DNA of 64,000 bases from the NCBI GenBank assembly GCA_024734495.1, contig JALMQS010000828.1, positions 4,141,101 to 4,205,100 of the forward strand. Direction: 5' to 3'. The DNA comes from Forficula auricularia. Its lineage: Eukaryota > Arthropoda > Insecta > Dermaptera > Forficulidae. The position numbers and the translations under genes were made by a program. This document shows positions 55,130-64,000 of this stretch, piece after piece (the stretch's first letter is position 1; each line of letters starts with the position of its first letter). The notes under the pieces were generated by a model that had not been told where the DNA came from, searched no databases, and was given only the letters and a program-made list of their open reading frames with translations.

Positions 55130-55300
55130 GGCACCAACCGATGCACGGTAACCCCTGACCTCCCCCCAAACACACACCTCGCCCCCACTACTGCACCCCC
55201 ACTCCGCCCCACCCACCCCAACTGCGTCTCCCACCCCCAGATCCCCCACAACTGCACCCCACCTCCTGCACCCCCCACATCCATCCCCATCCCCCATCCA
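55130..55300. repeat. C-rich low-complexity tract
   Basis: Strand-biased C-rich sequence with CCCCCAC/ACTGCACCCC units. The Gly-rich minus frame 55049-55297 is low complexity, not a gene. Confidence 0.7.
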
Positions 55301-55559
55301 GTTTTTGTACTTCTATCTTTCTAGTGCTCAACATATTATGTGTATATTTGTTTACTCGTACACCAATTTGCCCTCATTCGTTCATATTGATAAACATTAT
55401 AAAAAAATAAATAGGAAAATAATAATAAAAAAAATAATCGTATAGGATCTGAAATAAAAACATAAAATTAAAAAAATATGTGCGTCTCGGGAAGACAATT
55501 TCAAGGATAATTGCCCGGAGAAAAGAGAATTGAATATTTAATTTTAATTAGAAGAGTGG

Positions 55560-55930
55560 AGGGGATGGCCAAGGAATAATTATTAATATATTTTATGTTT
55601 CTGGATTTAAAATTAATTGTTGTCTTTCTTTCAGCTTAATTCAATTATACATATTTCAAATTTGCCTCTCCGCAATTTATTCAATGAATTCTATTTATTA
55701 AATACATAGCTATATATAATATATTCAATTATTTCTACACTTATAATAAAGTCTAATTCAAAAATATTCATTTTAGTAAAAGTAAAAAGCAAAGATATTT
55801 AAAATAGTTCTATAGTCCAGTGGTAAAGTGTGTGTCTCTGATGCAAGAGGTCTCAGGTTCTAATCTGGCATCCGGCGAGTCATTTTTTTTATTGAGATTT
55901 TCATCTATCAATAATTACTTTGATTAAGAA
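55560..55930 (+). repeat. tRNA-like interspersed repeat, copy 2
   Basis: Partner of 16140-16700. Contains TAGTCCAGTGGT (A-box-like) and GGTTCTAATCT (B-box-like) at 55814-55872. The TCTCT/AGAGG stem with a 7-base loop could be a degenerate anticodon arm, but position 33 is not T and the acceptor arms do not pair. It is followed by a T run. Confidence 0.5.
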
Positions 55931-56078
55931 AAAATCAATTAAGATGAATTTTGATGAGGTCCAGACCGAGCCAGATCGTTTTTTCATTCTCAAAACTTGT
56001 TAATAGATTTTGTTTTATCAAAATCGGTAGGGCCGTTTTCAAAATAGAACCAAGATACAAATAAATAAATATATAAAT
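55931..56078. other. Interspersed repeat end
   Basis: ATCAAAATCGGTAGGGCCGT and CAAGATACAAATAAATAAAT, a phrase common at the ends of insect interspersed repeats. No gene. Confidence 0.4.
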
Positions 56079-56207
56079 ATATATATATAAATAAATAAAT
56101 ATACAATTTTTGCTCGTTTAATAGAGTAGATAGATAATCTACATATATATATAAATAAATAAATATACAATTTTTGCTCGTTTAATAAGAGTAGATAGAT
56201 AATCTAC
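56079..56207. repeat. 64-bp tandem duplication
   Basis: Two copies of a unit containing ATACAATTTTTGCTCGTTTA and GTAGATAGATAATCTAC; they differ by one inserted A. Confidence 0.88.
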
Positions 56208-57417
56208 CTCAAGACATTTGAATGTTGGCTCAAAAATTTTAGAGAATAGTTTTGAGCCCCATAGGCAACTATTAAGAGATCAGACATATCAAAATTCAAA
56301 AAATTTTGTTTTTCACTCCACTCTATTAAACATACAATCTATGTTTATTAATGAAGAATATTTCGAAATATATGATTTTCTTTATTCCTTGTTCATTGAA
56401 ATAGCCAGTCCAGTAGCGTCATTGGGTATGGTGTCATCTGGTGCGGTAATTCATGTTGTATCACCCCATTGATATCACTTTTTGACGTCAACCTTTATTT
56501 TTTTCTCTTCACTTGCAAAAGTAAAAGTTGTAAAACAAAAAAGAAACGTAAAGCTTTATTGGTACCTAATCTTTTTATCCCCTCCCCCTCCTAACTGACT
56601 CTATTGACTTAGTGACCCACCTGCGAGTATTAAAAAAAATAATGAACAAAATTTGACCCACTTCTCAAAAAGGTTCACCATCAATGATATTGAATATTAT
56701 TATAAATAAATTCATAAAATATAATAAATAAGATAATGACACTTGACGCTTTAAAGCTGACATATTACATTATTACAGAATATTTATTAATGGAAAGAGT
56801 GAATCGAGATAGAAAAGTAAGTTGTAATAGATTATATTATCAAATTGAAACGACTAATGTAAATAAATAATATTATATATATATATATACTAGTATATAG
56901 GTAATTGTTTATTCTGGAAGGGCGGAATCAATAAATAAATCAAATTCTTTTTCATAACTGAATATATTTCTATTATTGCTTAATCGGCTATTAAAATTGT
57001 ATAAGGTCTGTTGTTAAAATATGAAATTCATGAAATATATGTTAATTTATTGAAAGGGCTTACGACAAAATAAATTTGATAACCACTGATTTAGGAGAAT
57101 AATTTACTTTAAATCGAGCTTAGCTAACCCATGGTTTTAATTTTACTTATACCTATTTCATAATATTGTAGGAAATTCGCTTATTTATTCCAAAGGGGTC
57201 TATAAATAATATACGTATTTATATAAGTAAAAGTATATTTATTTACATAAATTTGATTTACACGTTTGTCTAGGGTTAAATAATCTTGAAACAAATGATC
57301 GTTCAATCGTATAGGTACATCTTAAAACATCATCATACCTATTAATAATCGTAAAATCAATTCAATAAATGCAATTATCATCAACAGAACAACTTAAAAT
57401 GTAACTCGGACTCGAAT
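56208..57417. other. No recognisable gene; possible hAT end
   Basis: CAGTAGCGTCATTGGGTATG at about 56414 resembles a hAT-type terminus, without a partner. The frame 56218-56472 has no family feature. A TA microsatellite lies at 56875-56896. Confidence 0.4.
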
Positions 57418-57548
57418 GTAATTCATCATGTAATTCAAATTATAACTAACTCGTAACTCAAAATATAACTCGCATATAAAAAATGCAACTCATCATGTAA
57501 TTCAAATTTTAACTAACTAGTAACTCAAATCATACCTCGCATAAAATG
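57418..57548. repeat. Tandem repeat, ~65-bp unit
   Basis: Two units sharing TCATCATGTAATTCAAATT, TAACTAACT and GTAACTCAAA. Confidence 0.7.
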
Positions 57549-57985
57549 CAACTGATTCATTCTTTATGCTTAAACAAAGCTATACTAGATTTGCCTTCAT
57601 TGGCCTACAGAGTAAGTCATTCTCTATAAAAATGCAGGCAACCCCTGTCTCAGGCTTTTTGAACTCCAACCATCTTAGAGGCAATTCTGTTTTCACTTCA
57701 ACAACAAGGTAAGTGGACCTTCATTATTTTATCATTCATTAGTCTTTAACATAAAGGCAATTATTTATATTAAAACAATCTTATTCTTATTTTAAAAAGC
57801 ATTCAACCCAAAAGCTTTAGCCAAGGCTAAACATTTGTTATTTTAAGAATTAGATTTATTATAATCAAAACGCATTTTATATCATCAGACCTTTTTGAGG
57901 CTAACTCACAGTTCCTTTAGGAACCTATTTATTTACTTTAAAAGCAAATTTTTATCAACAGTCTTTGTCAAGGCTATTTTTTTTA
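57549..57985. promoter_or_regulatory. Possible promoter and first-exon boundary
   Basis: TATAAAAATGCAGGC (57626) resembles a TATA box, followed about 85 bases later by CAACAAG/GTAAGTGG (57702), a strong splice-donor match. No start codon context or downstream exon was identified. It could belong to an LTR or to an unrecognised gene, or be chance. Confidence 0.25.
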
Positions 57986-58935
57986 TTTTTAATGAAAATG
58001 ATGAGAGAAGGAGTTACACCAAAAAGGTGTATCCCCTAAAGGCCTGGGTTGGCCCCTCCATCGTGAAAAGAAGAAGAGGGAATTTTATGGGCTGGGCCGG
58101 GGTCGAAGGTATCTGTGGACGAAAGAGCTGAAGGTAATAAGTCGCGGGAAAGATGGTGGCAGGGAGCGAGTTCCAGTCTCTGGAGGTCATAGGAATAAAA
58201 GAGTTAGCGAAAGCGCTTGTTCGATTTTTATCCAATTTGACAGCGAAGGGGTGCTGAGCGTTCGAAAACCGCGTGTTTCTCGTAAAGAGGGCTTTTGGGG
58301 GGATAATTGATTTCAGCTCGACTGAACAAACACTATGGTAGTGTCTATAGTACAGGGAAAGGGCAGAAACAGTTCTTCGGTGAGCCAGAGAGTCGAGTGA
58401 GTTGGTTAGAGCCGGGTCTCCTATTAGTTTAATTGCTCGCTTCTGAATCGCATCCAGTGTAGCAAGAGAATGCTTGGAGGGACCCCTCCTTAGATGAGAG
58501 TCATATTCGAAACAGGGACGAATTTGTGCCTTATACAGAGTAAGAAGTTGACTGGGGGTATAATAGTGTCTAGACATAAATAGGAGACCAAGATTGCGCG
58601 CTGCAGCTTTAGCAATGGTTGAGATATGGTCATTCCATGAAAGGTCAGACCCTAGAGTTACGCCTAGAATTGAAATTTTATCCCTAAATTCCAGTGGGTT
58701 TGAATCGAATGATATGTTTGGGAGGTTTCCGTCGACGCGCCTAGAAATAAGGCAACACTGAGTTTTCACTGCATTGAAGTTAATTAAGTTTTGGGATCCC
58801 CAGTTTTTAAGTTTGCATAAATCTAAATTTATTGTCAATGTCTGAACGGTTTTTATGCGATGCAGGGGCGTTATGTAGGGTGCTGTCATCTGCGTAACAA
58901 TGTACCGGATTGGAGGGCAAGTTTAGCTAATCTTT
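57986..58935 (-). pseudogene. LINE: RT end and 3' tail, 5'-truncated
   Basis: The minus-strand frame 58889-58014 (291 residues, beginning in out-of-frame codons) reads SILGVTLGSDLSWNDHIS, YTPSQLLTLYKAQIRPC, DAIQKRAIKLIGDPALTNS, LYYRHYHSVCSVELKSIIPP and RDWNSLPATIFPATYYLQLF. Just upstream (about 58875-58935) a second frame gives NPVHCYADDSTLH, the catalytic YADD box, so a shift near 58840 separates the core from the thumb region. Near the end a change (about 58130) alters the last codons; the 3' tail includes the GGAGGGGCCAACCCAGGCC complement. Jockey/CR1/I-like class; the clade was not settled. The copies at 29.3, 38.5 and 49.2 kb are relatives. Confidence 0.85.
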
Positions 58936-59219
58936 GTTTCAATATATTTGTCACTCTTTTTAAATTTAATCCTACAATATCATTATATTTGTATATGATA
59001 TCAGGCTGCTTCTCAAGTAATATAAGTTCTTTAACAATTTTATAGTTTATTCTGATTGAAATTAAAAGAAGGCAATTTATTACGCGTGTCTCACAAAAGA
59101 GTAGGTAACGATTTTTTTCAAGATCAGCGTGCTTATCAAATATATAATAACAATAAAATTGTTAGGAAGATTTTAAAGAAGTAGATGTTAAAACAGGTTA
59201 TAAGTGAAAGTAGTGTGAT

Positions 59220-59273
<54 letters not shown>

Positions 59274-59744
59274 CAGTAAAAATCCGTTTTTAGTAAGATG
59301 TCTAATTGCCACAAAGGTAAAACGCGTTTTAACTATTAAGAACCCGTTTTTACTAAAAAACTGGTTTTTACTGCATCATATATATCTACCAAATGGGCAT
59401 GATGATTAATATACTTAATAAATATTTTGGTTTAATAATATCAGAAATATTTAAAATATTTTTTTCTTTTGAAAATTGTTCTGAGTATTTTTCTGTGTTT
59501 TGTTTCTGCATTAATATTTAATTAAAACTTTGGATGGTATTTTATTTTTTTATTTTTTTCCCTTTCTTTCTTTATTAAACATGTTTTACAAACATATTAA
59601 AAATAATAATAAAATAAAATGAATAACAAAATAAATTAAAACTTTTAATTGATTTAATCTATATATACGAGACTTTAAAAATAGAAAGTATAACATTATA
59701 CTTTTTGTGAAAATTACTAAAAAATTATTCTGTTCATTTTAAAA
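58936..59744. other. No recognisable gene; TA microsatellite
   Basis: CACACA followed by about 40 bases of TA repeat at 59221-59270. Nearby 59275-59365 contains a short inverted pair around GTTTTTACTAA. Nothing coding recognised. Confidence 0.5.
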
Positions 59745-60382
59745 AATATTTAAAAATTTATAAGAAAAAAAGGTGGTTTTTATCTTAAAAAAAAAAATAT
59801 TGTTTCTCGAAAACAAATAAAATTGTTGCATAGTATCAATGGTCAAATGAAATGAAAGAAAAGAAAGGGTGCTGATAGAAGGTTTGAAGTCCCTGCTTGG
59901 TAGATATATCTTCCAGTTCAAGCATGTCAAAAACAAGTCCAGACGAGTTTTAGCCGAATAAAATTGTCCTCGCTGAGCAACTATTAAAATAGTAATAATA
60001 CATAAAAGGAATAAATAAAGATGATTCGGGAATTTTTGGACTTATCCATTTCTTTGAACTCTCCATATATGGGATCGGCAATAACTAAGAGTGCTATAAG
60101 ACAAATAATAGCTTGCTTATTACAATAGAATTTGGAGAAATTTATTATTTTCTTATAGGACAGGCTGATTCATTGTGGAAGATGGTCGATTTCCATCTAT
60201 TTAAGTCACACGAATTAATTTCTGACTCCTACCCTCACTCACATAAAGCAGTATCCGTTTGGGGCGAAGGTCCCAAAATATATTTTTTAAAAATCTAATG
60301 TTAAATTTGAAAAATAACGAAAATGATGCCGTATTCTATGAAATTGAAGGATACTTTTTAGAAAATTCACCAACCGCCACTG
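59745..60382. mobile_element. hAT-like element, copy 2, left end not found
   Basis: Follows 1630-2294 in the same order and orientation (GAAGTCCCTGC, ATCTTCCAGTTCA, GGGGCGAAGGTCCCAAAATA, CACCAACCGCCACTG). The right tip ends at 60382. A 61-residue frame (60113-60298) is not preserved in copy 1, so it is not considered coding. Confidence 0.65.
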
Positions 60383-60394
60383 ATAGGTATATAT

Positions 60395-60741
60395 ATCTAA
60401 GTGATTTGTCGTTAAAACTAGGATGATTAGGATAAAAATGTCTTTTTAACAGAGATATTAACATGAGTTGCTTATAAGATAGTGTCGGTTCACATATTAA
60501 ACAAAAAAGTAACTTGACTAGATTCGTTGCCATAAGAGAAATTCCAATATCTTGAATAATACCGTCGTTTTGATGGATTTTTAAGTGAAATGGATTTCCT
60601 AGTACTTGGAGTATCACATTTTTGTTTTTTAGGCTCCGAACGCTCGGATGTTTTATCAAGATATCTTTTTGCTCCTTTTACGATAAACCTATTCATACTT
60701 AAGCTAAATATAAAATGAAAATAAATTTCAGTAAATGTCAA
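60395..60741 (-). pseudogene. BED-type zinc-finger start of a hAT-like protein
   Basis: The minus strand reads MNRFIVKGAKRYLDK, RYWNFSYGNESSQVTFLFN and then, after one frame change near 60500, LISLLKRHFYPNHPSFNDKS. The order MDRF-like start, basic stretch, aromatic GF/Y block, Cys region and LKRH...HP...DK is that of the BED-finger N-terminus of hAT-derived proteins (ZBED/SCAND3/FAM200 type). One zinc-binding Cys is visible at CEPTL; its partner is not. It is cut at its C-terminal side by the hAT-like copy ending at 60382. Probable host-domesticated or transposon relic; no catalytic domain. Confidence 0.55.
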
Positions 60742-60828
60742 GTTTACGGTGCTAGAAAAAATTAAAGGTAAAAAAATGCTAATTGGTTGATAATCTTCTC
60801 TTTAAAATTTAGAAATAAGTTTCTAAAA

Positions 60829-61502
60829 CAGGGTGGGACATAAACCACATTTTGAAGAGGTATAAAAAAAATGAAAAAATTTAACTAGAAAAAAACTGAA
60901 TATATTTTTCAAAAGAACATAAAATAATTTTTTTTAAATCTGTGTTAAACATTATACCAGACGAAAAAAAAAAGGGGGGGGGGGTCAAAAATGAAAATTC
61001 TAGCCCTTTAGACCAAACTCAACCAAATTTTCTATACATATTCTGTGGGCCCCCAGAAGGCTAGAAATGCATAAAACTAACCACCCAAAATGGGGTGGGG
61101 GTGGGGGGTCAAAAATGGAAATTCTAGTCCTTTCGACCAAACTATGTATACATTTTTTTGTGCATTTCTAGCCTTCCGATGGTCCACAGAATATTTATAC
61201 AAAATTTGGTTGAGTTTGGTCAAACTGGCTACATTTTCATTTTTGACCCTCGTGTGGTTATTTTTTGCATTTATAGCCTTATTGGGGCCCACAGAATATG
61301 TATACAAAATTTGGTTGAGTATGGTCGAAAAACTAGAATTTTCATTTTTGAACCCCCCTTTTTTTTTGTCTAATAATGTTTAAAACACATTAAAAAAATA
61401 TATTTTATGTTCTTTTCAAAAATATATTCAGTTTTTTTCAGCTTAAATTTTTCATTTTTTATATCTCCATCAAAATGATGTAGATCTTGATGCCCCACCC
61501 TG
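60829..61502. mobile_element. Palindromic element with shared central modules
   Basis: Ends CAGGGTGGGACAT and ATGCCCCACCCTG; outer arms pair over about 155 bases (shared AAACTGAATATATTTTTC, AAAGAACATAAAATA). The inner part has four TATACA-type modules, two per orientation (61018, 61140 reversed; 61195, 61297 forward), the same module as in 11985-12675 and 15241-15845. Frames here (YKIWLSLVK) are repeat products. Confidence 0.75.
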
Positions 61503-61648
61503 TACATTCAATAACTATCTGGTTAGGTAGAAAATGTTCATTATGGAAAAACATTTAAAAAAATGAAATTCGTCATTTTATTTTACTGAAATAGTGGATG
61601 AACATAAAAATAATTAAATATAATTTTTCATTTTTCAAAAGCACTGAC

Positions 61649-61809
61649 CTTTTTCGTTGTCCGAAAGCTGTCGTCTCGAGGCACATACTGGATTTCATAA
61701 AGGAGAGTTGTATTTGGTAGGATATGCCTATCTTTGTTGATTCTATATACGGCATATTTGAAGGCAAGTTCGACGCTGCTATCCCGCTGCTCTTCAGTGA
61801 ATATCGCAC
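61649..61809 (-). CDS. Exon of an ionotropic glutamate receptor (kainate type)
   Basis: A single internal coding exon, minus strand. It reads GAIFTEEQRDSSVELAF, KYAVYRINKDRHILPNTT, LLYEIQYVPRDDSFRTTKK. This is the first part of the extracellular amino-terminal (LIVBP-like) domain of kainate-class receptors, known for the LAFxYAVxRIN and LPNTTLxYEIQ blocks. These receptors are ligand-gated cation channels at synapses. The exon is bounded by an acceptor (pyrimidine-rich stretch, then GTATGTCCAG, complement of 61810-61819) and a donor GTCAGT (complement of 61643-61648). The 161-base length leaves a split codon. Neighbouring exons were not found within the window on either side, implying long introns. 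No stop or shift; it looks functional. Receptor subtype is uncertain. Confidence 0.88.
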
Positions 61810-61887
61810 CTGGACATACAAACAAAAACAATTTTAGATAATTTGACATTTTTCTAATCCAATAGTAGAGTAAAATACAATTATGCT

Positions 61888-62008
61888 AATTAATTTAATG
61901 TTGCTATGAGGTATGTTGAGCCCTTTAGAACCTGATGTAATGTTCAATATGAAGTCAAGAAGGTTCAAAAGTGCTCAACATACCTCATAGCAACATTAAA
62001 TTAATTAT
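61888..62008. repeat. Perfect 35-bp-arm palindrome
   Basis: TAATTAATTTAATGTTGCTA continuing to TGTTGAGC, and its exact inverse ending at 62008, with a spacer of about 48 bases. It lies about 80 bases upstream of the receptor exon in its intron. Confidence 0.82.
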
Positions 62009-62414
62009 ACACAAGCCATCATCACCTTTAACAATATAATTATGCTGTTTTATGATTGACAAGATATAGTATCATTTGCTGATTGAATGAAAAATATGTT
62101 TCGGTTGAAACTATCTTGCATGGAAATTTGTAATAAGATACTCGTAATTTCATCAGTAGGTTACGTTGACAAAGTTTCAATACCTATTACTCGAGTCATT
62201 TTGAAGAGCTTAAGTCTACTTCTTGTAATGACTTCATAAGCACTTGAAAACTAATCTAGAATTAGGTGTCAAAATGTTATGCATTTTGATGAAATTTTTT
62301 TCAATGTGGATCTAGTCAAAACTTCTCTTTTAATAAAGAGATAAAGACCATGGCGGATTTCAATGTCTGGGAGGTTCGAGCAATATAACTAAAAAGGGTC
62401 CTATATTATTTATT
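62009..62414. other. Intron-like sequence, no signal
   Basis: Nothing recognised. Confidence 0.4.
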
Positions 62415-62553
62415 TGATGCGTACAAAGCTTACTTGATGTATTGTTAATCGTTCTATTGTTTGATTATGTTATATTTATATGTTTGTTGATGTTATTGAA
62501 AATAAATGTTTTTAAATGAGATTACGAGTTCTTAATTAATATGATCGTAATAT
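62415..62553 (+). repeat. 5' LTR
   Basis: TGATGCGTACAAAGCTTACT to GATCGTAATAT; contains AATAAA at 62500-62505. Compared with the 3' LTR it has a short TATTTA-repeat length difference and one substitution (TTAC/TTTC) near the start. Confidence 0.88.
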
Positions 62554-62571
62554 TGGCGCCCGAACAATGTG
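62554..62571 (+). promoter_or_regulatory. Primer binding site, tRNA-Lys-like
   Basis: TGGCGCCCGAACAATGTG directly after the 5' LTR. The first 12 bases equal the site known to pair with tRNA-Lys in several retroelements. Confidence 0.82.
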
Positions 62572-62574
62572 AAA

Positions 62575-62978
62575 ATGATAAGAAAACCTAGTAGATCACT
62601 AGCGAAGAGGAATAAGAAAAATGATTTTGCGAATATGGAAATAACGAGGGAGGAGATATCGAAGATCAAGGATCATATAAAAAAAGGTGAGCATAGAGTA
62701 ATGGATTTGGAGAGGAGGTGAATAAATTAAAAAATGAATTCGAAAAAATAATAGAAAGGGATTTAAAGGATATGGATAAAGAAGAGAAGACAAGTCCCAC
62801 TCAGGATAGAAGTTGCATTCAGGATGGACGTTTTTGTGGATTCTGTAGGCGGGAAGGACATGGGGAAGACACTTGCTTCAAGAAGGGAAACGAGTGGAGG
62901 GGCAAGGAAAAAGGAGTTCCTTGTCCAAAAAGCAGTAGGATTCCTAAGAAAGTAGGAATAGAAAGTGAAGATCGGTAG
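62575..62978 (+). pseudogene. gag remnant with zinc knuckle
   Basis: A first frame from ATG 62575 (48 residues, MIRKPSRSLAKRNKK, stop 62719-62721) overlaps a second frame from 62718 to 62978. The overlap makes one base change sufficient to separate them. The second has a charged, helix-prone start (NEFEKIIERDLKDMDKEEK) and CGFCRREGHGEDTC, a canonical CX2CX4HX4C nucleocapsid knuckle. The capsid body is absent. Expression as it stands would give only the short first peptide. Confidence 0.7.
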
Positions 62979-63096
62979 TCATATTATTTGTTGTGTGAAT
63001 AAATATTTCGGAAATCATTAGTCCATCAATGGAATTACAAATAGAAGGAAAGTAGAAGGAGCATTAACTAATGAAGATGATTTAATTCCGTACTGG

Positions 63097-63318
63097 TTGA
63101 AGGAAGTCAAGGAGGATGAGTTGAATATAATGGAAGAGGAGAAACTAGATGCTGGTCAGATGAAATTAAATCAAAATAAGGAAGAGTTACTTCATCAAAT
63201 AAAATTATATTTAGAAAAATCGATGGATGGAGCAAAAATTATTGAAAATAGTCAAGAAAGGGGAAGGTTAGTTAAATATCATTCGAGTTATTTTAAACCT
63301 AGGAAGAAAGAAGAATGA
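63097..63318 (+). pseudogene. Possible pol C-terminal remnant
   Basis: 73-residue frame, acidic then basic, ending RLVKYHSSYFKPRKKEE just before the polypurine tract. The position and the closing YHSSYFKP-like phrase suggest the end of the pol polyprotein after an internal deletion. No catalytic motif is present; assignment is by position. Confidence 0.35.
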
Positions 63319-63345
63319 TCCTGTGGGAAGCTGCGTCCGTGTTCT

Positions 63346-63358
63346 AAGGAGGAGGAAT
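63346..63358 (+). promoter_or_regulatory. Polypurine tract
   Basis: AAGGAGGAGGAAT immediately before the 3' LTR; purine-rich primer for plus-strand synthesis. Confidence 0.8.
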
Positions 63359-63500
63359 TGATGCGTACAAAGCTTTCTTGATGTATTGTTAATCGTTCTA
63401 TTGTTTGTATTTATATTTATATTTATATGTTTGTTGATGTTATTGAAAATAAATGTTTTTAAATGAGATTACGAGTTCTTAATTAATATGATCGTAATAT
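63359..63500 (+). repeat. 3' LTR
   Basis: TGATGCGTACAAAGCTTTCT to GATCGTAATAT, near-identical to the 5' LTR, implying a fairly recent insertion. Confidence 0.88.
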
Positions 63501-64000
63501 TTAAATAAATTTACTAATACAATGTATAGGATCAATACAATTTACACACGACATTGATTCTCATTTTAAAGTTTTAATTTTTTATTTGAATTAAAGTTTT
63601 TATTTTGCCCTCAAAAGTGTTGGTGTCCTCTCATAGTTTTATTTACTTAAAATAATCAATTTTGATGTTGAAATTCCTCCAAAGCTACGATTCTCTACAT
63701 CAAAGTTGGTCTATTTAATTCTTGTATTAATCAAAGAAATTAAATTAAAAACTAGTATGGGCAGGATTGGGATTCTTTGGGAAGGAAGAATACTTATTTC
63801 ATTGGCTCTTTTGAGTGAGTAGAATATATTTTTGATTAAAAGTTTAATCCTAGACTAAGTTGGTATTGATACAAAATGTATTATACATATTAGGGATCTT
63901 ATGTGGGCTTCGAACTCCGACTCCGAAAGGAATCGGAACTTCCGATTGATTCACATCTCCGGCTCCGACTTCGGGTCAGATAATTTTAGGAATCAGGAGG
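63501..64000. other. No recognisable gene
   Basis: A+T-rich. The last ~90 bases have a repeated CTCCGACTCCGA/GGAATCGGAA theme, probably another interspersed repeat cut by the window end. Confidence 0.45.

Larger units (their letters stand above)
62415..63500 (+). mobile_element. Short LTR retrotransposon, internally deleted
   Basis: Two near-identical LTRs (62415-62553 and 63359-63500), a primer binding site, a gag-like zinc knuckle and a polypurine tract in the right order, but no protease, RT or integrase. At ~1.09 kb it is a deletion derivative that would need proteins from a full relative. No clean target duplication was found. Confidence 0.88.

Noticed and set aside
55049..55297. Gly-rich protein on the minus strand
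   Set aside because: Pure consequence of the C-rich low-complexity tract.
55810..55885. tRNA gene on the plus strand
   Set aside because: Anticodon loop lacks T33, acceptor arms do not pair, and the body repeats at 16.1 kb.
60113..60298. Conserved small protein in the hAT-like repeat
   Set aside because: The frame is broken by indels in the copy at 1.97-2.15 kb, so the similarity is at DNA level only.
1..64000. CRISPR array, rRNA genes or bacterial operons
   Set aside because: No regularly spaced repeats, rRNA blocks or operon-like gene order; the window is eukaryotic repeat DNA.

Overview
The window is A+T-rich nuclear DNA of an arthropod, most likely an insect. The evidence is the repeat content (mariner DD41D, hAT, pogo, Ty3/gypsy and non-LTR elements of insect type) and one host exon that reads as the amino-terminal domain of a kainate-type ionotropic glutamate receptor (61649-61809, minus strand). 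No other host exon could be recognised. The window is therefore probably intronic or intergenic sequence of a large, transposon-bloated locus. The order of insect cannot be told from the sequence.

Layout. 1-8 kb: a foldback repeat cut by the window edge, a hAT-like element (1466-2294), a pogo-type relic with a HTH_psq start (4336-5092) and a 510-bp foldback (6081-6590). 8-16 kb: a 2.06-kb hAT element with very long inverted arms and an exact 8-bp target duplication (8090-10150), a small hAT-type MITE nested in a larger relative (10926-11324), and two inverted ~600-bp arms 2.6 kb apart (11985-12675 and 15241-15845). 16-25 kb: GC-rich hairpin modules with an unrecognised ORF (17164-17514), a mariner relic, a reverse transcriptase scrap, several MITEs and inverted repeats. 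25.36-26.67 kb: a complete mariner of the DD41D (rosa-like) type with an uninterrupted transposase and matching inverted ends. 26.9-28.1 kb: the 3' end of a gypsy element lying between inverted copies of its own terminus.

28-38 kb holds palindromes, LINE and LTR scraps, a 1.46-kb hAT element with an exact 8-bp target duplication (34426-35883) and a pogo/Tigger-like non-autonomous element (36345-37523). 38.2-39.6 kb is a nested pile: a tRNA-like repeat interrupted by an LTR-LINE chimera and again by a 3' LINE end, each with a direct repeat at its borders. 39.9-44.2 kb is a frameshifted Ty3/gypsy element (gag, protease, RT, RNase H, D,D35E integrase). A 100-N gap at 44199-44298 separates it from a 5'-truncated RTE-like LINE (44299-47030) with apurinic endonuclease and RT domains and a TGA-repeat tail. 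47-64 kb holds a mariner foldback, LINE fragments, a further hAT copy containing a foldback, relics of a hAT BED-finger protein and of an unnamed repeated protein family, the glutamate receptor exon, and a short LTR element with a Lys-type primer site, gag zinc knuckle and polypurine tract (62415-63500).

Recurring pattern: elements from unrelated classes (hAT, mariner, gypsy, tRNA-like repeat) occur here as inverted duplications of one of their own ends around a short unique spacer. That pattern, more than any single gene, is what deserves a second look. All boundaries were read by eye, and identities were not computed.
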